64,000 nt of DNA from Amycolatopsis sp. DSM 110486. Its GTDB lineage: Bacteria > Actinomycetota > Actinomycetes > Mycobacteriales > Pseudonocardiaceae. The notes under the pieces are model-generated. The model did no database searches. It worked only from the letters and a program-made list of their open reading frames with translations, and was not told where the DNA came from. The DNA is taken from contig NZ_CP080519.1 of assembly GCF_019468465.1 (NCBI RefSeq), positions 1,069,001 to 1,133,000 of the forward strand. Direction: 5' to 3'. Within the stretch, counting starts at the first letter, position 1, and each line of letters begins with the position of its first letter. A program made the position numbers and the translations under genes. Positions 35,915-44,557 of the stretch are shown here, piece after piece.

Positions 35915-37087
35915 TCACGCCTTGACCGTCTCCTGTGGACGGTCCTCGTGGTGCGGTTCGGTCAGCCCGCGGGCCGCGACCGCGGCGAGCACCGGCAGCA
36001 CGGCCAGCGACAGCAGCGCCCACTGCAGGCCCGCCGCGTTCGCGAGCACGCCGACCGCGGGCGCGGCCAGCCCGCCGACGCTCACCGCCAGGCCGAGCGT
36101 GACGCCGCTGGCCGTGCCGTGGCGGTGGGGCAGGTAGTCCTGGCCGAGCGTGACGTGCAGGGAGAACGGGACGTAGGTGGCCACGGCGGTCAGCGCCACC
36201 AGCGCGTACACCGCGGGTCCGGGCACGAGCGCGACGCCGGCGACGGCGGGAATCGCGACGAGGTACGCCACGCGCAGGGTGCGGATCCGGCCCCAGCGCT
36301 CGGCCAGCACTCCGCCGAGCAGGGTGCTCGCGGCGCCGGCACCGAACAGCACGACCAGCGCCGCCTCACCCGCCGTCGGACCACCGCCGACCCGTTGCGC
36401 GACCCAGATCGCGAGGAACGTGCTCAGCCCGAACGTCACCATCGAGCGCGCGACGACCACGATCGTCAGCCGGGCGAACTGGCGCCAGTCGTCGCGGCCG
36501 GCCGCGGCGGCCTGGTTCGCGGCGGCGCCGGGAGCCTGCAGCTTCCGCAGCACGGCGACGGTGAGCAGGCCCGCGGCGAGCGCCGGGACCGCCAGCAGCG
36601 GGGTCGCGCCGAGCCCGCCGAGGTGCAGCACGGGCGTGACGAGGATCGGGCCGAGCGCGAAACCGACGTTGCCGCCCAAGGAGAACCAGCTCATGCCGAC
36701 GTGCCCGCGCCGCGCGACCCGGCGGGCCAGCCGCGCCGATTCGGGGTGGTAGGCGGCGACGCCGAGCCCGGACAACGCGATGGCCAGCCACGTGAGCGCG
36801 TACGAGTTCCCGAGACCGGACAACCCGATGCCGGCACCGGCGACCGTCATGCCGGCCGGGACGAGCCAGGGCAGCGCCCGCCGGTCGGTCAGCACGCCGA
36901 ACAGCGGCTGCACCACCGACGACAGCAGCGTCGCGGCCAGCGTGATGCCGGCCGCGGCGAGGTAACCGTAGGAGCGCTCGGCCACGAGGAACGGGACGAG
37001 GGCCGGCACGGCGCCCTGGTAGAGGTCGTCGACCGCGTGGCCGACGACGAGCATCACCATCGGCCACCGGGAGTTCGCTGAAGTCAT
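35915..37087 (-). CDS. MFS transporter (fosmidomycin-resistance-like)
   Basis: 390 aa with 12 predicted helices. It begins WPMVMLVVGHAVDDLYQGAVPAL, and the loop PLFGVLTDRRALPWL corresponds to the conserved MFS loop 2-3; LGVAAYHPESARLARRVA is typical of the Fsr branch. The substrate is unknown. It is convergent with the arabinosyltransferase and divergent from the AraC-type regulator 54 bp away, which probably controls it. Confidence 0.9.
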   Translation of the reverse strand: MTSANSRWPMVMLVVGHAVDDLYQGAVPALVPFLVAERSYGYLAAAGITLAATLLSSVVQPLFGVLTDRRALPWLVPAGMTVAGAGIGLSGLGNSYALTWLAIALSGLGVAAYHPESARLARRVARRGHVGMSWFSLGGNVGFALGPILVTPVLHLGGLGATPLLAVPALAAGLLTVAVLRKLQAPGAAANQAAAAGRDDWRQFARLTIVVVARSMVTFGLSTFLAIWVAQRVGGGPTAGEAALVVLFGAGAASTLLGGVLAERWGRIRTLRVAYLVAIPAVAGVALVPGPAVYALVALTAVATYVPFSLHVTLGQDYLPHRHGTASGVTLGLAVSVGGLAAPAVGVLANAAGLQWALLSLAVLPVLAAVAARGLTEPHHEDRPQETVKA

Positions 37088-37141
37088 GCGGAGATCGTTG
37101 CGCCGGACCAGGGGTTCCCGATTCCGCTATTCTGCCGACCT

Positions 37142-37888
37142 ATGTCGATTTCTCGCCATCTGCCCGCGGCGCCCACCTCGAGCCGCGAGCTGGAGACCGC
37201 CGAGCCGGTCGCGGCGCACTGGCACGACGAGAACCAGGTCGTCTACGCGAGCCGCGGCGTGCTCGCGGTACACACGGAAACCTCGCGGTGGATCACGCCG
37301 GCCCACCGCGCGCTGTGGGTCCCGGCGGGCACCGTGCACGCCCACCGCGCGTACGGCGTCACGCGGATCCACTTGGTCGGCCTCGCCCGCGCGTTCAACC
37401 CGCTGGGCCTGGTCGAGCCGACCGCGCTGGCGGTCTCCCCGTTGCTGCGGGAACTCCTCGTCGCCTACACCGTGCTCGCCGACGATCGCGACAGCCCGGC
37501 CGGGCGGCGGATGCGCGCGGTGCTGCTGGATCAGCTCGCCGCCGCCGAGGAGCGGCCGGTACGCGTGCCGGAAGCCCGGGATCCGCGCCTGGCCGCGGTC
37601 TGCCGGCTGCTGGAGGCCGACCCGTCGGACTCGCGCGGACTCGACGCGCTGGGCCGCGAGGCCGGGGCGAGCGGGCGCACGTTGACGCGGCTGTTCCGGC
37701 AGGACACGGGCATGACGTTCCCGCAGTGGCGCACCCAGCTGCGGCTCTACCACGCGCTGCGGCTGCTCGCCGAGGACACGCCCGTGACGACCGTCGCGCG
37801 CGAATGCGGCTTCGCGACGGCGAGCGCGTTCATCGACGTGTTCCGCCGGTCGCTCGGGCACACCCCCGGGTACTACCTGCGCGACTGA
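37142..37888 (+). CDS. AraC-family transcriptional regulator with cupin sensor
   Basis: 248 aa. The N-terminal cupin domain (residues about 15-110) begins PVAAHWHDENQVVYASRGVLAV; the C-terminal AraC domain has two helix-turn-helix units (LDALGREAGASGRTLTRLFRQ and TTVARECGFATASAFIDVFRR) and ends HTPGYYLRD. This arrangement beside a divergent MFS gene is the common local-regulator pattern. The ligand is not evident. Confidence 0.92.
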   Translation: MSISRHLPAAPTSSRELETAEPVAAHWHDENQVVYASRGVLAVHTETSRWITPAHRALWVPAGTVHAHRAYGVTRIHLVGLARAFNPLGLVEPTALAVSPLLRELLVAYTVLADDRDSPAGRRMRAVLLDQLAAAEERPVRVPEARDPRLAAVCRLLEADPSDSRGLDALGREAGASGRTLTRLFRQDTGMTFPQWRTQLRLYHALRLLAEDTPVTTVARECGFATASAFIDVFRRSLGHTPGYYLRD

Positions 37889-37935
37889 GGGCGGGCCAGT
37901 GGACGGCCGGAGCCGATCGCGGCTAGGTTCGAAGC

Positions 37936-38361
37936 GTGTCTGATACTCCCCGCCTGCCCGGGTTGACGTTGGCCGAAGCGGACCAGCTGGTGAACACGGC
38001 GCACGCCGTCGCCGCCGAGCGAGGGTTCGCGCCGCTGGCGGTCGCCGTCCTCGACGTCACCGGTGAGGTGATCGCGCTGAAGCGCGCCGACGGTGGCACG
38101 CCCGTGACCAGCCGCGTCGCCGTTGCCAAGGCCCGCACCGCGCTGCGCATGCTCAAGCCCTCCGGCGAAGTCACCCTGCCCGGCGAGGTCGTCGGCCCCC
38201 TCCAGCACGTCTACGGCGGCGACTTCGTCGCGCGCGCCGGCGGCATCCTCGTCACCGACGGCGACGTGGTCGTCGGCGCCATCGGTGCGTCGGGTGCGCA
38301 GAGCGCGCAGGACGAAGAAGCCGTGCGCGCCGCCGTCGAACAGCTGCAACCTCACGCGTAG
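37936..38361 (+). CDS. GlcG/HbpS heme-binding-like protein (DUF336)
   Basis: 141 aa, complete single domain: LTLAEADQLVNTAHAVAAERG, VAVLDVTGEVIALKRADGG and GGDFVARAGGILVTDGDVVVGAIGASG are the family blocks. Relatives include HbpS and the C-terminal domain of PduO-type corrinoid adenosyltransferases, so a tetrapyrrole-related role near cob genes is plausible but unproven. TAGGTT at 37922-37927 makes GTG 37936 nearly leaderless. Its stop overlaps the convergent cobIJ stop by 10 bp. Confidence 0.85.
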   Translation: MSDTPRLPGLTLAEADQLVNTAHAVAAERGFAPLAVAVLDVTGEVIALKRADGGTPVTSRVAVAKARTALRMLKPSGEVTLPGEVVGPLQHVYGGDFVARAGGILVTDGDVVVGAIGASGAQSAQDEEAVRAAVEQLQPHA

Positions 38362-39872
38362 GTGCGCGGGGTCCAGACGACCGTCGTGCCGTCCGGGCCC
38401 TCCTGCGCCACCGTTTTCGACGAGCCCACGATGAGCAGGCACCGCATGTCCACAGTGGACGGATCCAGCTCGCCCAGCGTGGTCACCGTGATCCGCTCCT
38501 CCGGCCCGCCCACGTCACGCGCCACGACGACCGGGGTGGCCGGTTCGCGGTGGCGCAGCAGGACTTCCCGCGTGGTGGCCAGCTGGGTCGTGCGAGTGCG
38601 TGAAGCCGGGTTGTACAGCGCCAGCACCAGATCGGCCGCGCCCGCAGCGTCGAGGCGGCGTTCGATGACGTCCCACGGCTTGAGGCGGTCCGAAAGGGAC
38701 AGCACGCAGTAGTCGTGACCCAGCGGCGCGCCGACGCGGGAAGCGGCGGCCTGCGCGGCCGTCACCCCCGGGACGATGCGCACGCGCACGCCGGCGCCTC
38801 GACCGGCGGCGACCTGTTCCAGCACGGCGGAGGCCATGGCGAACACGCCCGGGTCGCCTGAGGAAACCACGGCAACCCTCGCCCCGGAATCCGCCAGCTC
38901 CAGCGCTTCCACCGCACGGTCGGCCTCGACGCGGTTGCCCGACGCGTGCCGCTCCTGGCCGGCGCGCTGGGGCACGCGGGCGACGTACGGGCCGTAGCCC
39001 ACGATGTGCTCCGCCGCGGCCAGCTCGGCCGACGCTTCGGGCGTCAGCCACTCCGGACCCGCCGGGCCGAGGCCGACGACCACGACCTCGCCGGTGCCGG
39101 AAACCGGCTTCGCCGCCGGAGGAACCACCGCCGGCTCACCGTCCACCCGGGACGCATACGCCGGGCTCGGCAGCAACGCCAGCGAGAAGTACGGCACCGT
39201 CGACGGATCGACGTCGGCGAGCGGCTCGATCCGCTGCTCACCCCACGTGGCGCGCTCGACGTACCACGCGTCGTCCAGCTTGCCCGCCTCCGCGAACGCC
39301 TCGCGGACGGCACCGAAGGTGCGCCCCAGCTTCAGCACGGCCGCGGCCTGCGTGTCGGCCAGCCGGCGCGCCAGCTCGGGCGCCGGCAACGTGCCCGGCA
39401 GGACCGTGAGCACCTCGTCGCGCTGCACCAGCGGACGGCTGAGCACCGACGACGCCGCGCTCACCGACGTCACGCCCGGCACGACCTCGGCCTCGAAGCG
39501 ACCGGCGAGGCGCTCGTGCATGTACATGTAGGAGCCGTAGAAGAACGGGTCGCCCTCGCACAGCACGACCACGTCGCGTCCGGCGTCGAGGTGCTCGGCC
39601 AGCTTTTTCGCGCTCAGCTCGTAGAAATCGGCGATCGCGCCCTCGTAGCCGCCGGGGTGGTCGGTGGTCTCCGTGGTGACCGGGTAGACCAGCGGCTCCT
39701 CCAGCTGGCCCTCGCGCAGGTACGGCGCGGCCACCGAACGCGCGATGCTGCGGCCGTGGCGCGCGCTGTGGTAGGCGATCACGTCGGCCTCGCCGATCAG
39801 CCGCGCGGCCTTCACCGTCATCAGTTCCGGGTCGCCGGGGCCGAGCCCGACGCCGTAGAGCCGGCCGGTCAT
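38352..39872 (-). CDS. cobIJ: Precorrin-2 C20-methyltransferase / precorrin-3B C17-methyltransferase fusion
   Basis: 506 aa made of two tetrapyrrole methylase domains. Residues 1-240 are CobI-like: [61 protein letters not shown]. Residues about 260-500 are CobJ-like: [78 protein letters not shown]. The fusion is known from mycobacteria and relatives. ATG 39872 overlaps the cobH stop by 4 nt. Confidence 0.96.
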   Translation of the reverse strand: MTGRLYGVGLGPGDPELMTVKAARLIGEADVIAYHSARHGRSIARSVAAPYLREGQLEEPLVYPVTTETTDHPGGYEGAIADFYELSAKKLAEHLDAGRDVVVLCEGDPFFYGSYMYMHERLAGRFEAEVVPGVTSVSAASSVLSRPLVQRDEVLTVLPGTLPAPELARRLADTQAAAVLKLGRTFGAVREAFAEAGKLDDAWYVERATWGEQRIEPLADVDPSTVPYFSLALLPSPAYASRVDGEPAVVPPAAKPVSGTGEVVVVGLGPAGPEWLTPEASAELAAAEHIVGYGPYVARVPQRAGQERHASGNRVEADRAVEALELADSGARVAVVSSGDPGVFAMASAVLEQVAAGRGAGVRVRIVPGVTAAQAAASRVGAPLGHDYCVLSLSDRLKPWDVIERRLDAAGAADLVLALYNPASRTRTTQLATTREVLLRHREPATPVVVARDVGGPEERITVTTLGELDPSTVDMRCLLIVGSSKTVAQEGPDGTTVVWTPRTYA

Positions 39873-40492
39873 TCGACCACGCTCGCGATCGCGTTGACGG
39901 CCGCCACGGCCATCGCGCTGCCACCCCGGCGCCCCTGCACCACGAGGTACGGCGCCGGAGCCCGCTTCGCCAGTTCCACTTTGGACTCGGCCGCGCCGAC
40001 GAAACCCACCGGCACGCCGATGATCGCGGCCGGCGCCCCGACGCCTTCCTCGAGCAGCTCCAGCAGGCGGAACAACGCCGTCGGCGCGTTGCCGATCGCC
40101 ACCACCGAACCCGGCAGCCGGTCGCGCCACAGCTCCAGCGCCGCGGCCGACCGCGTCGTGCCCATCCGCTCGGCCAGCCCCGGCACGCTCGGGTCGTCGA
40201 GGGTGCAGACGATGTCGTTGGCCGCGGGCAGCCGCTTGCGCGTGATGCCGCTGGCGATCATCTTCGCGTCGCACAGCACCGGCGCGCCCGCCTCGAGCGC
40301 CGCCCGGCCGGCCTCCACGACGTCAAGGGAGTAGCGCAGGTCGTCGACCAGGTCGACCATGCCGCAGGAGTGGATCATCCGCACCGCGACGCCGGCGACG
40401 TCGTCCGGCAGAATCGCCAGGTCCGCCTCCTCGCGGATCGTGGCGAACGAGTGCCGGTAGATCTCGGCACCGTCGGCCAGGTAGTCGATCAC
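39869..40492 (-). CDS. cobH: Precorrin-8X methylmutase
   Basis: 207 aa. It moves the C11 methyl group to C12, giving hydrogenobyrinic acid. The catalytic His lies in [36 protein letters not shown] and [18 protein letters not shown] are the other conserved blocks, and [17 protein letters not shown] forms the C-terminus. GTG 40492 overlaps the cobG stop (GTGA), placing cobG-cobH-cobIJ in one coupled operon. Confidence 0.96.
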   Translation of the reverse strand: MIDYLADGAEIYRHSFATIREEADLAILPDDVAGVAVRMIHSCGMVDLVDDLRYSLDVVEAGRAALEAGAPVLCDAKMIASGITRKRLPAANDIVCTLDDPSVPGLAERMGTTRSAAALELWRDRLPGSVVAIGNAPTALFRLLELLEEGVGAPAAIIGVPVGFVGAAESKVELAKRAPAPYLVVQGRRGGSAMAVAAVNAIASVVE

Positions 40493-41616
40493 GGGTTTTC
40501 CTTCCTCACCAAGGAGTCCGCCAGGCGGGACGCCGCCAGCAGGCGTCCGCCGACACGGTAGCCGCCGGCTTCGGCGACCACGTCGAGGTGGGGGCCCGAC
40601 GGCCGCCCGCAGCGCCGTGCACAGCCCGCCACGTGGGCGCGGACCCCGGCCGGGACCAGGCGCGCGGCGTCGGCGCGCACGTCGGCCAGCGACTTCGCGC
40701 AGCCGGGGCGGCCGATGCAGGCGGTGATCTCCAGCGCGGCGGGGTCGGTGCTCAGACCGGCCGCGTGCAGGCGCGCGGCCGCGTCCGGTGCGGCGTCCGG
40801 CAGCACGATCGACCGCCACGGTGTGACGACGGCGAGGTCGGCGAGGTCGGCGAGAATCCGCAGCTGCGCGGCCGTGAGCTGCCCGAACCGGGGCGCGACA
40901 CCGACGCCGTGGTCGCCGAGCGGCCCGACGGTCGGGTCCACGCGCACCGGGCGCTCCACCGGCTCCGCCTCCGATCCCCGGGGCAGCAGCACGGTGGGAT
41001 CAGGGAGCTCCGCGATCCGCCAAGCCGTCTCCCGCTGTGCGGCGAACTCACGCGCGACAGCCAGCAACGCGGCCACAGCTTCGTCACGCGGCACGGGCCA
41101 GCCGGTGTCCACGCCAGCGAGCAGCACCGTGCCCGCGTCGGACGTCACCGCGCGCCAGCACACATCGGCGCCTTCGCCCGCGACGTCACCCCGGCCGTCG
41201 TCGAACGCGAACAGGAACCGCCCCGGCAGCTCGGCCAGCTCCGGCTCGGCGCACAAGGCCACGTCCAGCTCCCCCGCCAGCCCGCGGACGTCGGCGGTCC
41301 CGCCGTGCACCCCGCTCAACGGCGAGGCCAGCACGTTGCGCACCCGCTCGTGCGTCGGCGAAGGCAACAACCCGGCAGCCATGAGCCTCGACGCGAGACC
41401 GGGCCGTGCCACCCCACGCAGCTGGACGTTGCCCCGCGAGGTGAGGTGCACGTCGCCGTCACCGAGGTCTTCGGCGCAGGAAGCCAGCACCCGCAACCGC
41501 TCCGCGGAGACGACCCCACCGGGCAGGCGCACGCGGGCGAGCGGTCCGTCCGCCGCGTCGTGCGTGGCGAAGACCCCGGGGCAGGCGTCGGCGCGTACGC
41601 GGGCAGGGCTGGACAT
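40489..41616 (-). CDS. cobG: Precorrin-3B synthase
   Basis: 375 aa, sulfite-reductase-like monooxygenase that hydroxylates C20 and forms the lactone of precorrin-3B using oxygen. N-terminal ferredoxin-like half-domains include [15 protein letters not shown], the siroheme/sulfite reductase signature. The 4Fe-4S ligands are CIGRPGC and CARRCG (C-x5-C and C-x3-C) near the C-terminus. Its presence marks the aerobic pathway. ATG 41616 is the first gene of its operon, divergent from an ABC transporter. Confidence 0.93.
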   Translation of the reverse strand: MSSPARVRADACPGVFATHDAADGPLARVRLPGGVVSAERLRVLASCAEDLGDGDVHLTSRGNVQLRGVARPGLASRLMAAGLLPSPTHERVRNVLASPLSGVHGGTADVRGLAGELDVALCAEPELAELPGRFLFAFDDGRGDVAGEGADVCWRAVTSDAGTVLLAGVDTGWPVPRDEAVAALLAVAREFAAQRETAWRIAELPDPTVLLPRGSEAEPVERPVRVDPTVGPLGDHGVGVAPRFGQLTAAQLRILADLADLAVVTPWRSIVLPDAAPDAAARLHAAGLSTDPAALEITACIGRPGCAKSLADVRADAARLVPAGVRAHVAGCARRCGRPSGPHLDVVAEAGGYRVGGRLLAASRLADSLVRKENP

Positions 41617-41661
41617 GCCGCTCACTGTAGCTGGCTGCGGATTAAGCAGACTTGCGATCGT

Positions 41662-41681
41662 ATGTAGTAGGTGTGCTACAT
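41662..41681. promoter_or_regulatory. Inverted repeat in the cobG/ABC-transporter divergent region
   Basis: ATGTAG-8 nt-CTACAT lies 46 bp from the cobG start and about 35 bp before the ABC ATPase start, in AT-richer sequence than its surroundings. It may be the operator of the XRE-type regulator encoded at the end of the transporter operon (inference). Confidence 0.4.
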
Positions 41682-41715
41682 TTCGTCGCACACAAACGAT
41701 GGGGGTGGATTCGGT

Positions 41716-42621
41716 TTGAGGAATCCAGAGGAAGTCGTGCTGCGGGTCGAGGACCTGCGCATGAGATACGGCACCAACGACGTACTCCACGGCGTCGACT
41801 TCAAGGCCTACCGCGGCGAAGTGCTCTGCCTGCTCGGGCCCAACGGCGCCGGCAAGACGACCACGATCGAGATCCTCGAGGGTTTCCGGATGCGCTCGGC
41901 GGGCGACGTCGAGGTACTCGGCACCGATCCCGCGCGCGGCGGTGAGGACTGGCGGGCACGGCTGGGGGTCGTGCTCCAGTCCTGGCGTGACCACGGGAAA
42001 TGGCGCGTGCGCGAGCTGCTGGCGCACCTCGGCGAGTACTACGCGCCGTACTCGACCGACACGATCCGCCGCCCGTGGGACACCCGCGAGCTGATCGACG
42101 CCGTCGGGCTCACCCCGCACGCGGACAAGAAGATCCGGCAGCTCTCCGGCGGGCAGCGGCGCCGCCTCGACGTCGCGATCGGCATCGTCGGCCGGCCCGA
42201 GCTGCTCTTCCTCGACGAACCGACGGCGGGCTTCGACCCCGAGGCACGGCGCGAGTTCCACGACCTCGTGCACCGGCTGACCGACGACGAGGACACCACG
42301 ATCCTGCTCACCACCCACGACCTCGACGAGGCCGAGAAGCTGGCCGACCGGATCCTCATCCTCAACGGCGGCCGGATCGTCGCCGACGGTTCCGCCGACG
42401 AGCTCAGCCGCCGGATCTCCGGCGAGGCCGAGGTGCGCTGGTCCGTCGACGGGCAGCACTTCGTGCACTCCACCACGGAGGCCACGAAGTACGTGTTCGA
42501 ACTCTTCAAGCAGCACGGCGAAGCCGTGGCCGACCTGGAGGTCCGCCGCGCGTCCCTCGAGGACACCTACATGACCCTGGTGCACCGCGCCGAGGCCGGA
42601 CTCGTGGAAGCGGGTGTGTGA
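41716..42621 (+). CDS. ABC transporter ATP-binding protein (ABC-2 / drug-export type)
   Basis: 301 aa. Walker A is LLGPNGAGKTTTIEILEGFRM, the signature LSGGQRRRLDVAIG, Walker B ELLFLDEPTAGFDPEARREF and the switch His LLTTHDLDEAEKLADR. The C-terminal 70 residues (GEAEVRWSVDGQHFVHSTTE) resemble the accessory domain of daunorubicin-type exporters. TTG 41716 is chosen since it gives a normal N-terminus; GTG 41671 and GTG 41737 are alternatives. Its stop shares one base with the permease start. Confidence 0.92.
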   Translation: MRNPEEVVLRVEDLRMRYGTNDVLHGVDFKAYRGEVLCLLGPNGAGKTTTIEILEGFRMRSAGDVEVLGTDPARGGEDWRARLGVVLQSWRDHGKWRVRELLAHLGEYYAPYSTDTIRRPWDTRELIDAVGLTPHADKKIRQLSGGQRRRLDVAIGIVGRPELLFLDEPTAGFDPEARREFHDLVHRLTDDEDTTILLTTHDLDEAEKLADRILILNGGRIVADGSADELSRRISGEAEVRWSVDGQHFVHSTTEATKYVFELFKQHGEAVADLEVRRASLEDTYMTLVHRAEAGLVEAGV

Positions 42622-43502
42622 TGACTGCGATGACCACGCCGATGGCGTTCGCCGCGGCCGCGAAGCGAAGGGCCCTGCGCAGTGGGTTGCGCCGCGGGCT
42701 GACCGAGTTCCGCCAGCAGTGGACCAACCGAGACGACGTGCTCGGCCAGGTGGTCTGGCTGGTCCTGATCCTGACCACGCTGTTCTTCATGCGCAACGCG
42801 CACCTGCCCGGCACGTCGTTCTCACTGGGCACCGCGACCGTGCCGAGCGTGCTCGGCGCCGGGATCGTGTTCAACGGCCTTTCGGGCGCGGCCGGCCAGC
42901 TCGTGATCGACCGCGAGGACGGCACGCTGCTGCGCGCCAAGGCCACGCCCAACGGCATGCTCGGCTACCTGCTCGGCAAGATCGTGTCGCTCTCGCTCAT
43001 GCAGGTGGCCGGCCTGGTCGTGGTGCTGGTGCCGTGCCTGTTCCTGTTCTCCGGGCTGGCCGCGGACGGCGTGTGGTCGTGGCTCAACCTGCTCTGGGTC
43101 CTGGTGCTCGGGCTGCTGGCCACGCTGCCACTGGGCGCCGCGATCGGCTCCCTCATCCGCGACCCTCGGGCGATGGCCCTGGTCATGCTGCCGGTCACGG
43201 GCCTGACCGCGATCTCCGGCATCTTCTACCCGATCACGGCCCTGCCGGTCTGGGTGCAGGGCATCGCCCAGGTGTTCCCGATGTACTGGCTCGGCCTCGG
43301 CATGCGCTCGGCGCTGCTGCCGGACTCGGCCGTGGTGGTGGAGATCGGGCAGTCGTGGCGGCCCTGGTGGACCCTCGGCGTGCTGGTCGTGTGGGCCGTG
43401 ATCGGATTGGCGCTGGCCCCGGTACTGCTTCGGCGCATGGCGCGGCGGGAATCCGGGTCGTCGGTGGCCGAACGACGGGAGAGGGCACTGCAGCGTGTGT
43501 GA
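42621..43502 (+). CDS. ABC-2 type transporter permease
   Basis: 293 aa with six helices. FRQQWTNRDDVLGQVVWLV begins the first; GAAGQLVIDREDGTLLRAKATPNGMLGYL is the conserved cytoplasmic region between helices 2 and 3; PVTGLTAISGIFYPITALP is typical of ABC-2 permeases. It pairs with the upstream ATPase to export an unknown substrate. The XRE gene follows after 6 bp. Confidence 0.92.
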   Translation: MTAMTTPMAFAAAAKRRALRSGLRRGLTEFRQQWTNRDDVLGQVVWLVLILTTLFFMRNAHLPGTSFSLGTATVPSVLGAGIVFNGLSGAAGQLVIDREDGTLLRAKATPNGMLGYLLGKIVSLSLMQVAGLVVVLVPCLFLFSGLAADGVWSWLNLLWVLVLGLLATLPLGAAIGSLIRDPRAMALVMLPVTGLTAISGIFYPITALPVWVQGIAQVFPMYWLGLGMRSALLPDSAVVVEIGQSWRPWWTLGVLVVWAVIGLALAPVLLRRMARRESGSSVAERRERALQRV

Positions 43503-43508
43503 TCCGCG

Positions 43509-43742
43509 GTGAGCGAGAACGTCTACAACCGCATCGCGGTGCTGCGCGCCGAGCGCGGGATCTCGCGCCGGCAGCTGGCCGACGCGCTCGGCGTGCACTA
43601 CCAGACGATCGGGTACCTGGAACGCGGCGAGTACAGCCCGAGCCTCTACCTGGCCCTGCGGATCGCGGAGTTCTTCGAGGTGGCCGTGGAGGTGCTCTTC
43701 TCCACCGAGCCGTTCCCGCGGATCGGCGACCGGTCGGCGTAG
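43509..43742 (+). CDS. XRE-family helix-turn-helix regulator
   Basis: 77 aa, one HTH_3 domain filling the protein: RIAVLRAERGISRRQLADALGV then HYQTIGYLERGEYSPSLYLALRI, ending FFEVAVEVLFSTEPFP. It resembles the small YozG/YgzD-type regulators often encoded with ABC-2 exporters. GTG 43509 lies 6 bp after the permease, so it is co-expressed and may repress its own operon through the inverted repeat at 41662-41681. Confidence 0.9.
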   Translation: MSENVYNRIAVLRAERGISRRQLADALGVHYQTIGYLERGEYSPSLYLALRIAEFFEVAVEVLFSTEPFPRIGDRSA

Positions 43743-43752
43743 AACGGATGGG

Positions 43753-44370
43753 GTGACCGCCCATCTGCACGCCGCCGAGGACTTCATCGACCACCTCTCG
43801 CCGGAGGCCAACCGCTACAAGGCCTCCGGCGAGCCCGACGTCGTGAGCTGGACGCGGCCACAGCGCAACCACACGCAGTGCGCCTCGTTCCAGACCCAGC
43901 TGCTCAAGCACGTCTACGACTGGGCCGACGACGAGTTCTTCACCACCCATTTCCGCTCGGTGAGCCCGCCTTCACGCACGTACCGGTGGGTCTTCGAACA
44001 GCGGCAAGTGCCGCACTTCGCACGCGTGGACACCGTCGCCGACCTGCGTCCCGGTGATCTCGTGGTGATCGACTACGGGCACCGCCGGCCGACGAACACC
44101 GGGCACATCGCGCTGGTGCGGGGCACGCCCGTCGTGGACGAGGCCAAGTCGTACGTCGTGCCCGTGGCCGATTGCACCGCCGACCCGCACGGCACATCGC
44201 CGGACTTCCCCGACAGCCGCTCCCCCGCGGGTCAGGGCGCCGGTTACGGGCACCTGGTCGTACACGCGTCGCCGGATACGGGCGGGTTCGCGGGTTACGC
44301 GTGGAGCGTCACGGCCCAGCGGTCCCACCCCGTGGCCGAGCGGCCGATCGTGGCCGTGCGCGTGGTCTGA
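43753..44370 (+). CDS. Unknown protein, possible NlpC/P60- or CHAP-like fold
   Basis: 205 aa, no signal peptide. I do not recognise the exact family. A Cys at residue 43 starts a helix (QCASFQTQLLKHVY), and later DLRPGDLVVIDYGHRRPTNTGHIALV has the GDLV...GHIALV pattern seen in papain-like NlpC/P60 and CHAP hydrolases, with His118 as candidate catalytic partner. The C-terminal part has GAGYGHLVVHASPDTGGFAGYAWS. It starts at GTG 43753, 10 bp after the XRE gene, in the same direction, and precedes the cobN riboswitch. Confidence 0.7.
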   Translation: MTAHLHAAEDFIDHLSPEANRYKASGEPDVVSWTRPQRNHTQCASFQTQLLKHVYDWADDEFFTTHFRSVSPPSRTYRWVFEQRQVPHFARVDTVADLRPGDLVVIDYGHRRPTNTGHIALVRGTPVVDEAKSYVVPVADCTADPHGTSPDFPDSRSPAGQGAGYGHLVVHASPDTGGFAGYAWSVTAQRSHPVAERPIVAVRVV

Positions 44371-44411
44371 GACGTCACCTTGACGCGGGCTCGCACGCCC
44401 GTGAGAGTGAG

Positions 44412-44515
44412 TGGCGAACCACGCGTCGGCAGGTGGAGGAACCCGGTGAGAGTCCGGGACGGTCCCGCCACTGTGACCCGGAGTGATCCGGGGAGCCAGG
44501 AACTCCCGCCGGCGC
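44412..44515 (+). promoter_or_regulatory. Cobalamin riboswitch upstream of cobN
   Basis: Aptamer core in order: GTGGAGGAACCCGGTGAGAG then TCCGGGAC, CCCGCCACTGTGACCC (B12 box) and GGGGAGCCAGGAACTCCC after a hairpin (CCGGAGTGATCCGG). A possible -35 TTGACG lies at 44380-44385. The first cobN start candidate is about 30 nt downstream. Boundaries are approximate. Confidence 0.93.
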
Positions 44516-44557
44516 GACCGACGACCCGGGGCGCGGACACCCCGAGTGAGGAACGCC

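Noticed and set aside
41671..41715. Longer ABC ATPase starting at GTG 41671
   Set aside because: The added residues (MCYISSHTNDGGGFG) do not resemble the family, and they overlap the probable operator.
44483..44557. CobN start inside the riboswitch
   Set aside because: GTG 44483 lies within the aptamer; the N-terminus from 44558 matches the known CobN start and has a ribosome binding site.
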